Assembly: GCA_039820405.1 (NCBI GenBank)
Contig: JBCBQC010000060.1
Span: 1 to 38,521 of the forward strand
Origin: CALLVY01 sp937899855
GTDB taxonomy: Bacteria; Bacteroidota; Bacteroidia; Chitinophagales; Saprospiraceae
Direction of reading: 5' to 3'
Length of the DNA stretch: 38,521 bases
Part shown: positions 23,910 through 32,610 of the stretch, piece after piece
Position numbering within the stretch: position 1 is the first letter of the stretch
How the letters are laid out: each line of letters starts with the position of its first letter
Program-made: the position numbers and the translations under genes
The notes under the pieces: generated by a model
The model's input: the letters and a program-made list of their open reading frames with translations, nothing else
Database searches by the model: none
What the model was told of the DNA's origin: nothing

Positions 23910-23991
23910 AAATTCTCTTTTTAAATTTCCTCTCTTTTTCATAAACCATTTATTTTTAAGCTGTTATATTAGTTAGGGCATTCGATAGGAC

Positions 23992-24008
23992 TACATCAGT
24001 TGTACTCT
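23992..24008. promoter_or_regulatory. Third, degenerate TACATC pair just upstream of the regulator gene
   Basis: TACATC at 23992 is followed 11 bp later by TACTCT at 24003, an imperfect half-site. It lies directly in front of the regulator's first possible start codon (24010) and 38 nt before the preferred one (24046). This position would suit autoregulation. Confidence 0.5.
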
Positions 24009-24045
24009 AATGACCCATCCTCAAACTAAAGCCAAGCTTACCCAC

Positions 24046-26973
24046 ATGATGAGAATTCTACCCACGTTAATCCTCCTCCTGTACGGCTGTGTCTTTTCCC
24101 TGCCCGCTCAGTTGGCTCCAATCGGGGCACCAACCATCACGCACTTTTCGCGTACGGACTACCAGGCCGGTACTCAAAACTGGACCATCCACCAAAACGA
24201 AAGGGGATTGCTCTATTTTGGCAACAACAAGGGGCTACTGGAATTTGACGGTACCAACTGGCAAATCTATCCCCTACCCAATCACACCATCGTTCGCTCC
24301 TGTTACCTCGATCCGCGGGGCTACATCTACCTGGGTGGTCAGAACGAATTGGGTTACCTCCAAGCCAATGAAAGGGGCGAGCAGACCTACACCTCCTTGA
24401 CGTCCCTACTCCCCCCGGAGCTGCGCAGCTTTGAAGACATCTGGAAGATCTTCCGCCGGGGCGATGCCCTCATTTTTTGTTCCGAAAAGGCCATTTTTAC
24501 CCTGGCTGACGGGCAATTTCGGATCCTCCAACCGCAAAGTGGCCGCTTCGAGAATTTTTTCCAGTGGGGAAACGAGCTCTACGTCCAAGAAAAACAAAGG
24601 GGCCTGCTCCAACTGCGGGGTGAGGAGTTGGTCTCCCGCCCCGGCGGCCAACAGTTTGACGAGCAGCGGATTGTGTCCCTCCTCCCACAAACCGATACCA
24701 CCGCCCTGCTCCTCACCGTTTCGGATGGCTTTTACCGCATGACCCCCACCGGCATCGATGCCTTTCCCGCTAGCGCCAGCAATTTTCTCAAAACCCACCA
24801 GGCCTACTGCGCCATCGAGCTGACCGACGGCAACTACGCCATCGGAACGACCCAAAATGGGGTCCTCCTCACCGATCGGGAAGGCCGTATCCTCCGCCAC
24901 GTCAACCAGCAAAAAGGCCTGCAAAACAATACGGTACTCAGCCTCTGCCAAGATGCCCAGCAAAACCTCTGGCTGGGACTCGATAATGGGATCGACTACC
25001 TGGAGATCAACTCCCCCTTCTCAGTCATTTCCTCCGAAGCGGGCATTGAAGGGACCGGCTACGCCGCCATCGTCGATCGGGAGCGGCTCTACCTAGGTAC
25101 CAATCAGGGCCTGTTTTACTGCAACTGGCCCCTCCCCCAGTCCGGGGTGGATCCCGTCCAGTTTGAGCCCGTACCAGAGGGGATCGGTCAGGTGTGGAGC
25201 ATCAACCGACTGGATAGGAGCCTCATCCTGGGACAGCACCGGGGGGCCTCCTACATCGATGGCTTGGACCTGCGCAACTTTTCATCCATTCAGGGGGCTT
25301 GGAAATTTATGGCGCTGGAATCGCATCCGGGCTACGCCGTCGAGGGAACCTACGAGGGTTTGGTCATCTATCGCGACCTCAACTGGGACCTTCCCGGTAC
25401 CCGCGCCGAGTGGGTCCTCCACCAAAAACTGCGGGGTTTCAACGAATCAGCGCGGGTATTTGAGCAGGATAGCGAGGGCTTTCTCTGGGTCTCCCACGCC
25501 TACAAGGGGCTGTACAAGATCGAACTCACCGACGATTTGCGCGCCATCCACCGTATCGACTTCTACAATTCGGACTACGGCTTGCCCGACGACCTCTTTA
25601 TCAACGTTTGTAAGACCCGTCAGGAACTCGTTTTTACCACGCCCCGCGGCATCTACCGCTACAACCGGGACCAGAACAATTTTACCGTACACCAGGATTT
25701 TAACCAACTCTTTGGTGACAAACGCGAAATTCACCGCCTCATCGAGGACGAACTGGGCAATATCTGGTTTTCGGTAGGTTCGGAATTTGGCGTCATTGAA
25801 GTCCAGCAACGGGGAGTATTCAACAAATTGGAGCTGACCTATTTCAATCAGATCAACGACGAGTTGGTCGATGGCTTTGAGCACGTCTACGCCCACGATC
25901 GGAGCAATGTCTTCATCGGTACGGAGAATGGCTTTATCCATTACAATCCCACCCAGACGAAGCCCACGGCCTTCCCCTTTGAGGCCTTGATCCGCAAGGT
26001 AACCTCAATTACGGCGGGGGATTCGATCCTCTATCGGGGCCGGGGAAACCGCGATTCGACCGCTTATTCTCCCGTTTTTGCCAATGCCATGAACGACTTT
26101 CGCTTTTCCTATTCCATTCCCTATTTCGAAAAAATCAACTATCTCCAGTACCGTTACCAACTCGAAGGTTTTGATCTGGACTGGTCGGACTGGACCCCCA
26201 AGACCGAGAAGGAATACACCAATCTACTGGCTGGAGCCTACGATTTCCGGGTTCAGGCACGCAATGCTTTTGGCGAACAAAGCCCCGTGGCCAGTTATGC
26301 CTTTACGATTCAGCCCCCCTGGTACAGCTCGCTCTACGCCCGCTTTGCCTACTTCGCCTGCGTCGCGCTGGGGCTGTTTGGTGCGGTACAGTACGTTTCC
26401 CAACGCGAGGACCGCAAGACCCAAGCGATCAAGCTGGCGGAGGCCAAAAAACTGGAATCCAAGGAAGCAGAATTTAAGAAGGAGGTCGAAAAATCGGAAG
26501 GAGAAATCATCAAGCTTCGCAATGAAAAATTACAGGCCGACATCAAGCACCGCAACAGCCAATTGGCGGCACTGACCATGCACCTCGTGCAAAAGAGTGA
26601 AATTTTGATGAAGATCAAGACCGACCTCAAAAACATTGTTCCCGAGGTGGGGACGGATTTGCGGCGGAAGGTGGAACAGATCACCAAGACGATCGAGGCC
26701 GATATCCAATTGGACGACAATTGGGAGCAGTTTGAGCTTTACTTCGACCAGGTGCACGAAAACTTTTTTAAACGGCTGCGACAGCGTTTTCCGAGCTTGA
26801 CGCCGAAGGATCAGAAGTTGTGTGCCTATTTGCGGATGAATTTGACGACGAAGGAGATTGCGCCCTTGTTGAATATTTCGGTGCGGGGGGTGGAGATTAG
26901 TCGGTACCGTTTGCGGAAAAAGTTGGGCTTGGGCTCGGAGGAGAATTTGGTGGCTTTTGTGTTGAGGGTGTGA
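24046..26973 (+). CDS. Membrane-tethered one-component regulator: beta-propeller sensor, Y_Y_Y domain, LuxR-type HTH
   Basis: This is 975 aa from ATG 24046 (MMRILPTLILLLYGCVFSLPAQ); an ATG at 24010 would precede the signal peptide with 12 extra residues. After the signal peptide, about 650 residues contain propeller-type repeats (GLLYFGNNKGLLEFDGTNW, NLWLGLDNGIDYLEI, GNIWFSVGSEFGVIEV). A Y_Y_Y domain follows (YRYQLEGFDLDWSDWTPKTE, YDFRVQARN), then one TM helix (YARFAYFACVALGLFGAV), a Lys/Glu coiled coil and a C-terminal LuxR/GerE-type HTH (LTPKDQKLCAYLRMNLTTKEIAPLLNISVRGVEISRYRLRKKLGL). There is no histidine kinase or receiver domain, so periplasmic glucan sensing would be coupled directly to DNA binding at the membrane. 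It is divergent from the GH16 operon. Glucan as the ligand is inferred from context. Confidence 0.9.
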   Translation: MMRILPTLILLLYGCVFSLPAQLAPIGAPTITHFSRTDYQAGTQNWTIHQNERGLLYFGNNKGLLEFDGTNWQIYPLPNHTIVRSCYLDPRGYIYLGGQNELGYLQANERGEQTYTSLTSLLPPELRSFEDIWKIFRRGDALIFCSEKAIFTLADGQFRILQPQSGRFENFFQWGNELYVQEKQRGLLQLRGEELVSRPGGQQFDEQRIVSLLPQTDTTALLLTVSDGFYRMTPTGIDAFPASASNFLKTHQAYCAIELTDGNYAIGTTQNGVLLTDREGRILRHVNQQKGLQNNTVLSLCQDAQQNLWLGLDNGIDYLEINSPFSVISSEAGIEGTGYAAIVDRERLYLGTNQGLFYCNWPLPQSGVDPVQFEPVPEGIGQVWSINRLDRSLILGQHRGASYIDGLDLRNFSSIQGAWKFMALESHPGYAVEGTYEGLVIYRDLNWDLPGTRAEWVLHQKLRGFNESARVFEQDSEGFLWVSHAYKGLYKIELTDDLRAIHRIDFYNSDYGLPDDLFINVCKTRQELVFTTPRGIYRYNRDQNNFTVHQDFNQLFGDKREIHRLIEDELGNIWFSVGSEFGVIEVQQRGVFNKLELTYFNQINDELVDGFEHVYAHDRSNVFIGTENGFIHYNPTQTKPTAFPFEALIRKVTSITAGDSILYRGRGNRDSTAYSPVFANAMNDFRFSYSIPYFEKINYLQYRYQLEGFDLDWSDWTPKTEKEYTNLLAGAYDFRVQARNAFGEQSPVASYAFTIQPPWYSSLYARFAYFACVALGLFGAVQYVSQREDRKTQAIKLAEAKKLESKEAEFKKEVEKSEGEIIKLRNEKLQADIKHRNSQLAALTMHLVQKSEILMKIKTDLKNIVPEVGTDLRRKVEQITKTIEADIQLDDNWEQFELYFDQVHENFFKRLRQRFPSLTPKDQKLCAYLRMNLTTKEIAPLLNISVRGVEISRYRLRKKLGLGSEENLVAFVLRV

Positions 26974-26976
26974 GGG

Positions 26977-27079
26977 GCGCTTCGAGGAGGGAGGCGCTTC
27001 GAGGGGTAGGACTTGGGGAGGCGCTTCGAGGGGGTTGGGACGCAGAGTGCGCGGAGGAGCGCAGAGAGGGGGCGCGGAG
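26977..27079 (+). repeat. Intergenic G-rich short repeats (GCGCTTCGAGG x3 and CGCAGAG/GCGCGGAG type)
   Basis: GCGCTTCGAGG occurs at 26977, 26994 and 27021. It is followed at 27040-27079 by an alternating series of CGCAGAG and GCGCGGAG-like units. Such CGCAGAG-type strings recur between genes in many bacterial genomes, a point taken from general knowledge. They lie between the regulator stop and its terminator, so they would be in its 3' UTR. Confidence 0.6.
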
Positions 27080-27093
27080 TTTTGGGAGTTTAG

Positions 27094-27147
27094 AGGGGGA
27101 TTTTGACGCTTAGAGATCGTCAAAATCCCCCTTTTGATTTTTGATTT
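27094..27147 (+). terminator. Intrinsic terminator of the regulator gene, shared by the convergent hydrolase gene
   Basis: AGGGGGATTTTGACG (27094-27108) pairs perfectly over 15 bp with CGTCAAAATCCCCCT (27118-27132) around a 9-nt loop. It is followed on the plus strand by TTTGATTTTTGATTTTT. On the minus strand the same hairpin lies 40 nt past the stop of the hydrolase gene but lacks a T run there. Confidence 0.9.
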
Positions 27148-27171
27148 TTGGTGGCTTGGGGGCTAGAGGTC

Positions 27172-28464
27172 TTAGTCGTTGTGGACGTAGAAGGGGATGT
27201 TGGCGGTGGCGGCGTTGCCATTGCCATCGTACACGTAGACGAACATGCGGTAGGCACCCGTATTTTTAGGCGCTTTAAAATTGAGGGTGCCTCCCCCACT
27301 GCCCGCCCGGGGCATCACTTTTACCGGCTCGGGCCGCGATTCGGCGTCCCCCCCCGATTTGATGTCGGTACTCTCGGGCATCAGTTCCCAGCGGTACTTT
27401 AGGGGGTCTCCGTCGGGGTCTTCCACCTTTACCACCACTTGGCAGGGCTTACCCGCTTCTATGCGGACGCTTTGGGTTGCTTGCTTGCCCTCCATCAAGA
27501 TTGAACTGAGATGGGGCGACTGGTTGGTGGGTAGTTTTCCACTCCAGCCCTCTTCCAGGACGTCCATCACTGCCGTTTCCGAGCCGTCCTCCAGGAACAA
27601 ACCGTACCAGGTCGGGGTGGTTTCCTGCTTTTGTCCCCACAAGAAAACGTAGGAGCCCAAGCACATTTCCTCATCCGCAACGATGCCCTTGGCGTAGCGC
27701 TCGCGATAGGAGGCGGCCTTTTCAGAACTCGTTTGCTCGATGGGGGCTCCCCAGGTCGTCTTGGCCACTTCCCAGTGTCCGTTGGGTCCCCATTCCGTGA
27801 TTACGTAGGGGCCCTCCCAACCGTAGGCGCGCATCTCCTTATCGATACCGATCAAACCACCGTAGGTATTGATTCCGTACACGTCGATGTGGGGCGCGCG
27901 TTCCTTGACGAGCTGTACCTCCGCCACATCCAGACCCGCCGTCACCGTCATGGTGGGGTGGTTGGGATCGACTTCGTGGACCATCTTGGCGATGTCGTTG
28001 ATGGCATTCCACACCTTAAAGTCGCTGTAAAACAGATCCGTTTCGTTGCCAATTCCCCACATTAGGATGGCCGGATGGTCTTTATACTCCTTAACCACTT
28101 CGGTAAAACGCTCCAACTGCGCCTGTACGGCTTTGGAATCGTCGTAATCAAAACCCTGACGTTCGCAACCCACCCAGAGGCCGAACAATACGGTCAAGCC
28201 CTTGGCGTGGGCATCATCGAGGATGTTGATGGCCTCACCCGCCCCCCAGGTCCGGAGGGAATTGGCGCCATAGGCCACCGCGCGGTCGAGTTCTTTTTGT
28301 CCACCGACACCATTTATATAGTAGGGCTTCCCACCGCGGTAAAGTTTCCAGCCATCCGACTCCTCGCGCAGCTCCACTTTGATGGGTCCAGTGGGCGCTT
28401 GAGCATTAACTACAGCAATCGAAAGCAGAAAGGAAAATATCAGAACAATTGGCACTATTCTCAT
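27172..28464 (-). CDS. Clan GH-A glycoside hydrolase, secreted, with C-terminal Ig-like domain
   Basis: This is 430 aa from ATG 28464, with signal peptide 1-22 (MRIVPIVLIFSFLLSIAVVNAQ). The TIM barrel (about 35-310) carries the clan GH-A acid/base Glu141 in MWGIGNETDL and the nucleophile Glu224 in VITEWGPNGHWE. GANSLRTWGAG, LTVLFGLWVG and IDVYGINTYGG match barrel strands of GH2/GH5-type enzymes. The C-terminal 100 residues (CQVVVKVEDPDGDPLKYRWELMPES...GAYRMFVYVYDGNGNAAT) are an Ig/PKD-like module. Barrel plus Ig-like domain beside GH16 genes recalls beta-1,3-glucanase families such as GH158, but I cannot assign the family by eye. There is no lipobox, so it is probably periplasmic. It is convergent with the regulator and divergent from the barrel operon. 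Confidence 0.85.
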   Translation of the reverse strand: MRIVPIVLIFSFLLSIAVVNAQAPTGPIKVELREESDGWKLYRGGKPYYINGVGGQKELDRAVAYGANSLRTWGAGEAINILDDAHAKGLTVLFGLWVGCERQGFDYDDSKAVQAQLERFTEVVKEYKDHPAILMWGIGNETDLFYSDFKVWNAINDIAKMVHEVDPNHPTMTVTAGLDVAEVQLVKERAPHIDVYGINTYGGLIGIDKEMRAYGWEGPYVITEWGPNGHWEVAKTTWGAPIEQTSSEKAASYRERYAKGIVADEEMCLGSYVFLWGQKQETTPTWYGLFLEDGSETAVMDVLEEGWSGKLPTNQSPHLSSILMEGKQATQSVRIEAGKPCQVVVKVEDPDGDPLKYRWELMPESTDIKSGGDAESRPEPVKVMPRAGSGGGTLNFKAPKNTGAYRMFVYVYDGNGNAATANIPFYVHND

Positions 28465-28549
28465 AACAAACCAAATTTTATTTTTAATATGATCTCATAT
28501 TACGAAAAATTAAGCAAAATGGCCAAGCTACCCAAGCAAAAACGTTGAT

Positions 28550-28608
28550 GATGTACCCAAGATGTATCATTGATGTACCACAAAATCGAAAGATGTAAAG
28601 GTGATGTA
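28550..28608. promoter_or_regulatory. Tandem GATGTA sites (triplet plus pair, 11-bp period) between hydrolase gene and barrel operon
   Basis: GATGTA occurs at 28550, 28561 and 28572 (three in phase, 11 bp each) and at 28592 and 28603 (11 bp). It is the complement of the TACATC motif in front of the GH16 operon and regulator. Relative to the plus-strand barrel operon it has the same orientation as relative to the GH16 operon, so both would be activated alike. A TAAATTTA box at 28642-28649 may be the -7 element; the -33 region is poor, as expected for an activator-dependent promoter. Confidence 0.75.
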
Positions 28609-28727
28609 GGCCCTTTTTTCTTCAACCGAAGAATTTACTTTTAAATTTAACCCCAACAAAACTATATTTTAATATGGATCAACTTTACTCCAGTAAAATA
28701 TGGAATTCAACATTCGACTTTAGTCCG

Positions 28728-30794
28728 ATGAGAATTGCTCAGCGAGGCCTTGCGCTACTCCTGATGAGCCCACTCCTGTTACTATTACTAGTGGTGGGAG
28801 CACAGGCACAAGGCACCTCTACTGGGCCGGGGCTATCCATAGCTGCCCCCGTTCCATTACCGCCACCGAGTGATACCCTCCACCGAAGCTGGGACCAGGA
28901 ATCCCAGACGGTGATCCGTGGCATTCAGTACGATTCGTCTTTCGTCAACCGAAAATTACGAAAACGCGATCAAGTACTTACCGTTTTTGGCTACTACCGA
29001 TTGTTCCTCTACGGACGGGACATGGTGGAGCCCTACCCCAACTTGGATCCCTTTACCCGTACCTTTGGTGTCGGCGACGGTTACCGCGAGCCGATGATGT
29101 CCGTTACGGTGGTGGGTCGCCCCAACGGCAAAGCCAGCTTTGGTACCGAACTCTTTATGTTTACGCCCTACACTGGGCTGGGACAAGAGGAGAACGTCTT
29201 CGAGATGAACCTGGGACTCAACTTCTACGGGAATTTCCGTACCCGCCACGGGACCTTTGGCATACGGGCGGGGGGTATCCACTGGTACAATCTCAGTCCC
29301 TTCACCATGGGGATCTTTCAGGTCCTCGACCGCTTTAGTATCTTCGATCGTACGCCCTGGGAAGGGGTGAGCAATACGGGCAAATACAATAGCTATTTTG
29401 ACTCGGGTACCACCAGCCCTGGAGACTTGCGCTGGAACAACCAGGCTTTCCAGGGACTCATCATCAACGGATACAAATTACCCGCAAACTTCGCTTTCGA
29501 CGCGTTTTGGGGCAAAACCCAGGCCAACGGCGGTCTGCCCTCGGCCATCAACGACCCCGCCGCTTCCATCCCCCCCACCCTGGATGCGGGCGAGGTGCCC
29601 ACTTACCTGGGCTTTAGCGGGAAGGCGCGTAACCTCCCCAATTTCATCACCGGTGGAAAGATCAGCAATACCTTTGGTCGTAAAAAGAACCAGCTATCGC
29701 TCAATACCATCTACAGCCGAACCGCCCTGGACAGCGTCAGCTCAGTCAATCGCAACTATCAGGTCCACACCCTATCGCTGGACCTCAAGCTGGCCGACCT
29801 GCGGCTCACGGGAGAACTCGGTGGGGGCAGCTTTGCAAGTCCGACCTACGACCGCAAATGGGGTGAAGCCCTGATGCTGCGGCTGTTCATCCCCGAATCC
29901 TACACCTTTATTCCCATCGATGTCCAGCTGTTCCGCATCAGCAAGAACTTCTTCAACCAGAATGGTGAGATTGCGACCAATTCCAATCCCGAAATCCTGG
30001 AAGGCCTGGGCTTGCCCGCGGGCGCCAACGGAGCGGGGGGACAATTGACCCTCGTCAACCAGCTGGTACACAACCGCCAGGGGGTCAACATCAACACCGG
30101 GATCGACGTGGGGCCGGCCAAGTTTAACATCGGTTGGTCCTGGGCGCAGGAATTGGACGCCACCTCGACGATGCTTTCCTACGTACACCGGATCAACGGC
30201 CTAGCCCTCTCGCGGGTTTACAATCCCTTTCCCGCCAATGCCACCTCGCCTACGGTCTTTGGGCCCTACAACCGGCAAGTGTCCTTCTTCCGGGGCGTAA
30301 GTGAATTTGTACAGACGACCGATCTCGATCCCGCCACGGCGACCGCCGTCAACCGCAAATATTTTAATACGGTTGACCTACAGGCCAAGGCCAAGTACAC
30401 TTTATTTGGCAAACCCATCTATTTCTTCTACCTGGGTTCCTTTGGTTCGGCCAAGCAGCGCTCGGCCCTGCTGCCCACCTTTAATGAGGATAGCTACCTC
30501 TTTGTCCAGTATCACGAATTTGACCTTTACTTTGAGGTCCTGCCCAAATTCATCCTGACGGGTTACCTCGGCCTCGAAAACGCTCGGGGGGGCCAGTTTA
30601 CCGACTGGGACGTAGAATCTCAACTGCCCCGCGACCAACTGGGACGGGGAATCGGTGTTGGCTTTGACTGGACGATCACCGAAACCGCCGGCATTTTCGT
30701 TCGCTACCGCTGGCTCAATTTTGAAGACCGCAGCTTTGCCCTCGACAATTACCGCGGTCGGGAACTCACCATCGAATTGAAATCCTTCTTTTAA
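28728..30794 (+). CDS. Large outer-membrane beta-barrel protein
   Basis: This is 688 aa from ATG 28728 (MRIAQRGLALLLMSPLLLLLLV), which gives a clean signal peptide. An ATG at 28674 would add 18 non-signal-like residues. The mature protein consists of alternating aromatic and Gly strands (VLTVFGYYRLFLYGRDM, ASFGTELFMFTPYTG, NVFEMNLGLNFYGNF, KYTLFGKPIYFFYLGSFG, AGIFVRYRWLNFEDRSF) and ends IELKSFF, with the C-terminal Phe typical of BAM substrates. It is not SusC: there is no plug or CarboxypepD_reg domain and it is too short. It may be a porin for glucan oligosaccharides, which is inferred from context. First gene of a four-gene operon, 9 nt ahead of a second barrel gene. Confidence 0.8.
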   Translation: MRIAQRGLALLLMSPLLLLLLVVGAQAQGTSTGPGLSIAAPVPLPPPSDTLHRSWDQESQTVIRGIQYDSSFVNRKLRKRDQVLTVFGYYRLFLYGRDMVEPYPNLDPFTRTFGVGDGYREPMMSVTVVGRPNGKASFGTELFMFTPYTGLGQEENVFEMNLGLNFYGNFRTRHGTFGIRAGGIHWYNLSPFTMGIFQVLDRFSIFDRTPWEGVSNTGKYNSYFDSGTTSPGDLRWNNQAFQGLIINGYKLPANFAFDAFWGKTQANGGLPSAINDPAASIPPTLDAGEVPTYLGFSGKARNLPNFITGGKISNTFGRKKNQLSLNTIYSRTALDSVSSVNRNYQVHTLSLDLKLADLRLTGELGGGSFASPTYDRKWGEALMLRLFIPESYTFIPIDVQLFRISKNFFNQNGEIATNSNPEILEGLGLPAGANGAGGQLTLVNQLVHNRQGVNINTGIDVGPAKFNIGWSWAQELDATSTMLSYVHRINGLALSRVYNPFPANATSPTVFGPYNRQVSFFRGVSEFVQTTDLDPATATAVNRKYFNTVDLQAKAKYTLFGKPIYFFYLGSFGSAKQRSALLPTFNEDSYLFVQYHEFDLYFEVLPKFILTGYLGLENARGGQFTDWDVESQLPRDQLGRGIGVGFDWTITETAGIFVRYRWLNFEDRSFALDNYRGRELTIELKSFF

Positions 30795-30803
30795 ACCACG
30801 ATT

Positions 30804-32597
30804 ATGAAATATTCACTACGCCAATTGTGCTGCTTTCTCGTTCTTCTGCTCGCCCCCGGCACCCTGCTCTGGGCGCAGGATGGCTCGGCCAAACCCACGG
30901 AAAAGGAAGAGGAGGGAAAAAAGGTACGTTTTAACGGATTGGGACGGACGATTCTAAACCAAACCGCCATCGACGGGTCCGTCCTGGACTCGGACACCTC
31001 GACGATTCAGCGTCAGACCGACGGAGAATTTTTGCTCGACCTCGCCCTCAATGCCACCCCCAACGACAATGCGGAAATTCAGGCCATCCTGCGTCTGCGC
31101 AACGAGTTTGGCGGCTTCTTCGGAGCGGGAGTTTCGGTGGAAGTACGCGAACTCTGGGCCCGGGGCATCATCGCCGACGCCGTAGAATACCGCGCCGGCG
31201 ACATGGACCACGTGATGACGCCCTACACTTTTTTCAACGTGGAGGAAGAAGGACGCATCAACGAAGCGACCGCCTTCGCTCCCCTCCGCGACGTCATCAA
31301 CTACGAACAGTTTTACCAGGAGGGCAACACCCGCCGGATCCAAGGGGCTAAGCTCGACTTTGGCCTCGATTTTACCCAGATCCTAAATGAGATCGACCTC
31401 AACGCTTTTGCGGCCCGAATTCGGGGTACCGACTTTTTTACCGTCCCCACTCGCTTTATCGCGGGGGGGCAAGCCCAGTTCTCAACCGACGTCTTCGACG
31501 ACTCGCTGGGCCTCCAGGCCGATTTTGGCCTCAATCTCATCCACACCTTTGACGACCTGCGCTCCGGCAACGCCACCGCCGGCATTCGCAATACCGTCAC
31601 TACCCTCAGCTTCGACGTCACCATCATCGACCGCGATAACCTGGGGCTCCACTTGGTGGGAGAAACGGGCCAGTCCAACCTGCAATTCAAGCAGAACCGG
31701 GATTCGATGCCCGATTTTGAGGAGGACGATACCTTTTTGGATGCGGGCCTACAACTGCACCTCAAGCCGCAAAAGCTCAAGGTGGGGCTTTCCTTTATCG
31801 ACGTGGGTCCCGACTTTTTCAGTATCGGTGCGCAGAGCAAGCGCATTGACTTTGAAGCCGAAAAGACCTATTATAATCGGCTGGGAGAGAACCGCGACGT
31901 ACGGATGCCCAGCACCTTTGACCTGACGCGGGATCGCGCCCTGTACACCTTCCGACTATCGGACCGACTGGGGGTTTACGATCCGCGGTTTAGCAATGCT
32001 CTCCCCTACGGTACGGCTACGCCCAACCGTCGCGGGCTGCGCTTCAATGCCAGCTACGGCAGCGAAGCGGACGAATTGGAAGTATTCCTCGACGGGGCCT
32101 TGCTCAATGAGCTGCGTGGCCAGGGTACCTTTGAGCTGAAAAGCTTTGCCCTCATCCGGGCGGCGGCCAATCTCAACATTCACCGTTGGGCCGATTGGAA
32201 AAACAAATTGCGGCTGACCCTGGGCTACCAGTACGAACAAACCAACCGCGACGGGGTGGAGGTCGAGCAGATCGACCTGACGTCCAACCTGCTGGAACTG
32301 GGTTTTGAGTTTGAGCTTTTCACCAACTTTGAGCTACTCGCCGGCGCCAAATTGCTTTCCGCTTCCGGTACGGAATACGTGCCCCTGATCGAAGAATTCA
32401 ACGACGTGCGGGACTTCCCCACCCGTCTCAATTTCGACGATACGGAGACCCTCATCGCTGCGGGCTTCAAGTACACCTTCAAAAAAGGCATTTATCTGAC
32501 GCTGCAGTACCAGTCTTTCGAGTCGCAACTCGGTACCAACAATCCCAACGATTACCAATTGCAGCAGTTTTTCGCGATTTACAATATGAACTTCTAA
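30804..32597 (+). CDS. Second outer-membrane beta-barrel protein
   Basis: This is 597 aa from ATG 30804, with signal peptide MKYSLRQLCCFLVLLLAPGTLLWAQ. A charged linker (KPTEKEEEGKK) precedes the barrel, whose amphipathic strands include GEFLLDLALNATPNDNAEIQ, GVSVEVRELWARGII, LGLQADFGLNLIHTF, KLKVGLSFIDVGPDFFSIG, FNASYGSEADELEVFLDG, KLRLTLGYQYEQ and ELLAGAKLLSA. It ends in AIYNMNF with the terminal Phe. The family is not recognised; there is no TonB box or plug. Tight spacing (9 nt before, 13 nt after) shows co-translation with the first barrel and the lipoprotein. It may form an outer-membrane complex with them. Confidence 0.8.
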   Translation: MKYSLRQLCCFLVLLLAPGTLLWAQDGSAKPTEKEEEGKKVRFNGLGRTILNQTAIDGSVLDSDTSTIQRQTDGEFLLDLALNATPNDNAEIQAILRLRNEFGGFFGAGVSVEVRELWARGIIADAVEYRAGDMDHVMTPYTFFNVEEEGRINEATAFAPLRDVINYEQFYQEGNTRRIQGAKLDFGLDFTQILNEIDLNAFAARIRGTDFFTVPTRFIAGGQAQFSTDVFDDSLGLQADFGLNLIHTFDDLRSGNATAGIRNTVTTLSFDVTIIDRDNLGLHLVGETGQSNLQFKQNRDSMPDFEEDDTFLDAGLQLHLKPQKLKVGLSFIDVGPDFFSIGAQSKRIDFEAEKTYYNRLGENRDVRMPSTFDLTRDRALYTFRLSDRLGVYDPRFSNALPYGTATPNRRGLRFNASYGSEADELEVFLDGALLNELRGQGTFELKSFALIRAAANLNIHRWADWKNKLRLTLGYQYEQTNRDGVEVEQIDLTSNLLELGFEFELFTNFELLAGAKLLSASGTEYVPLIEEFNDVRDFPTRLNFDDTETLIAAGFKYTFKKGIYLTLQYQSFESQLGTNNPNDYQLQQFFAIYNMNF

Positions 32598-32610
32598 ACG
32601 CACTACCATA

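Noticed and set aside
28728..30794. SusC-like TonB-dependent transporter
   Set aside because: No CarboxypepD_reg or plug domain or TonB box; length 688 aa against about 1000 aa for SusC; no SusD follows.
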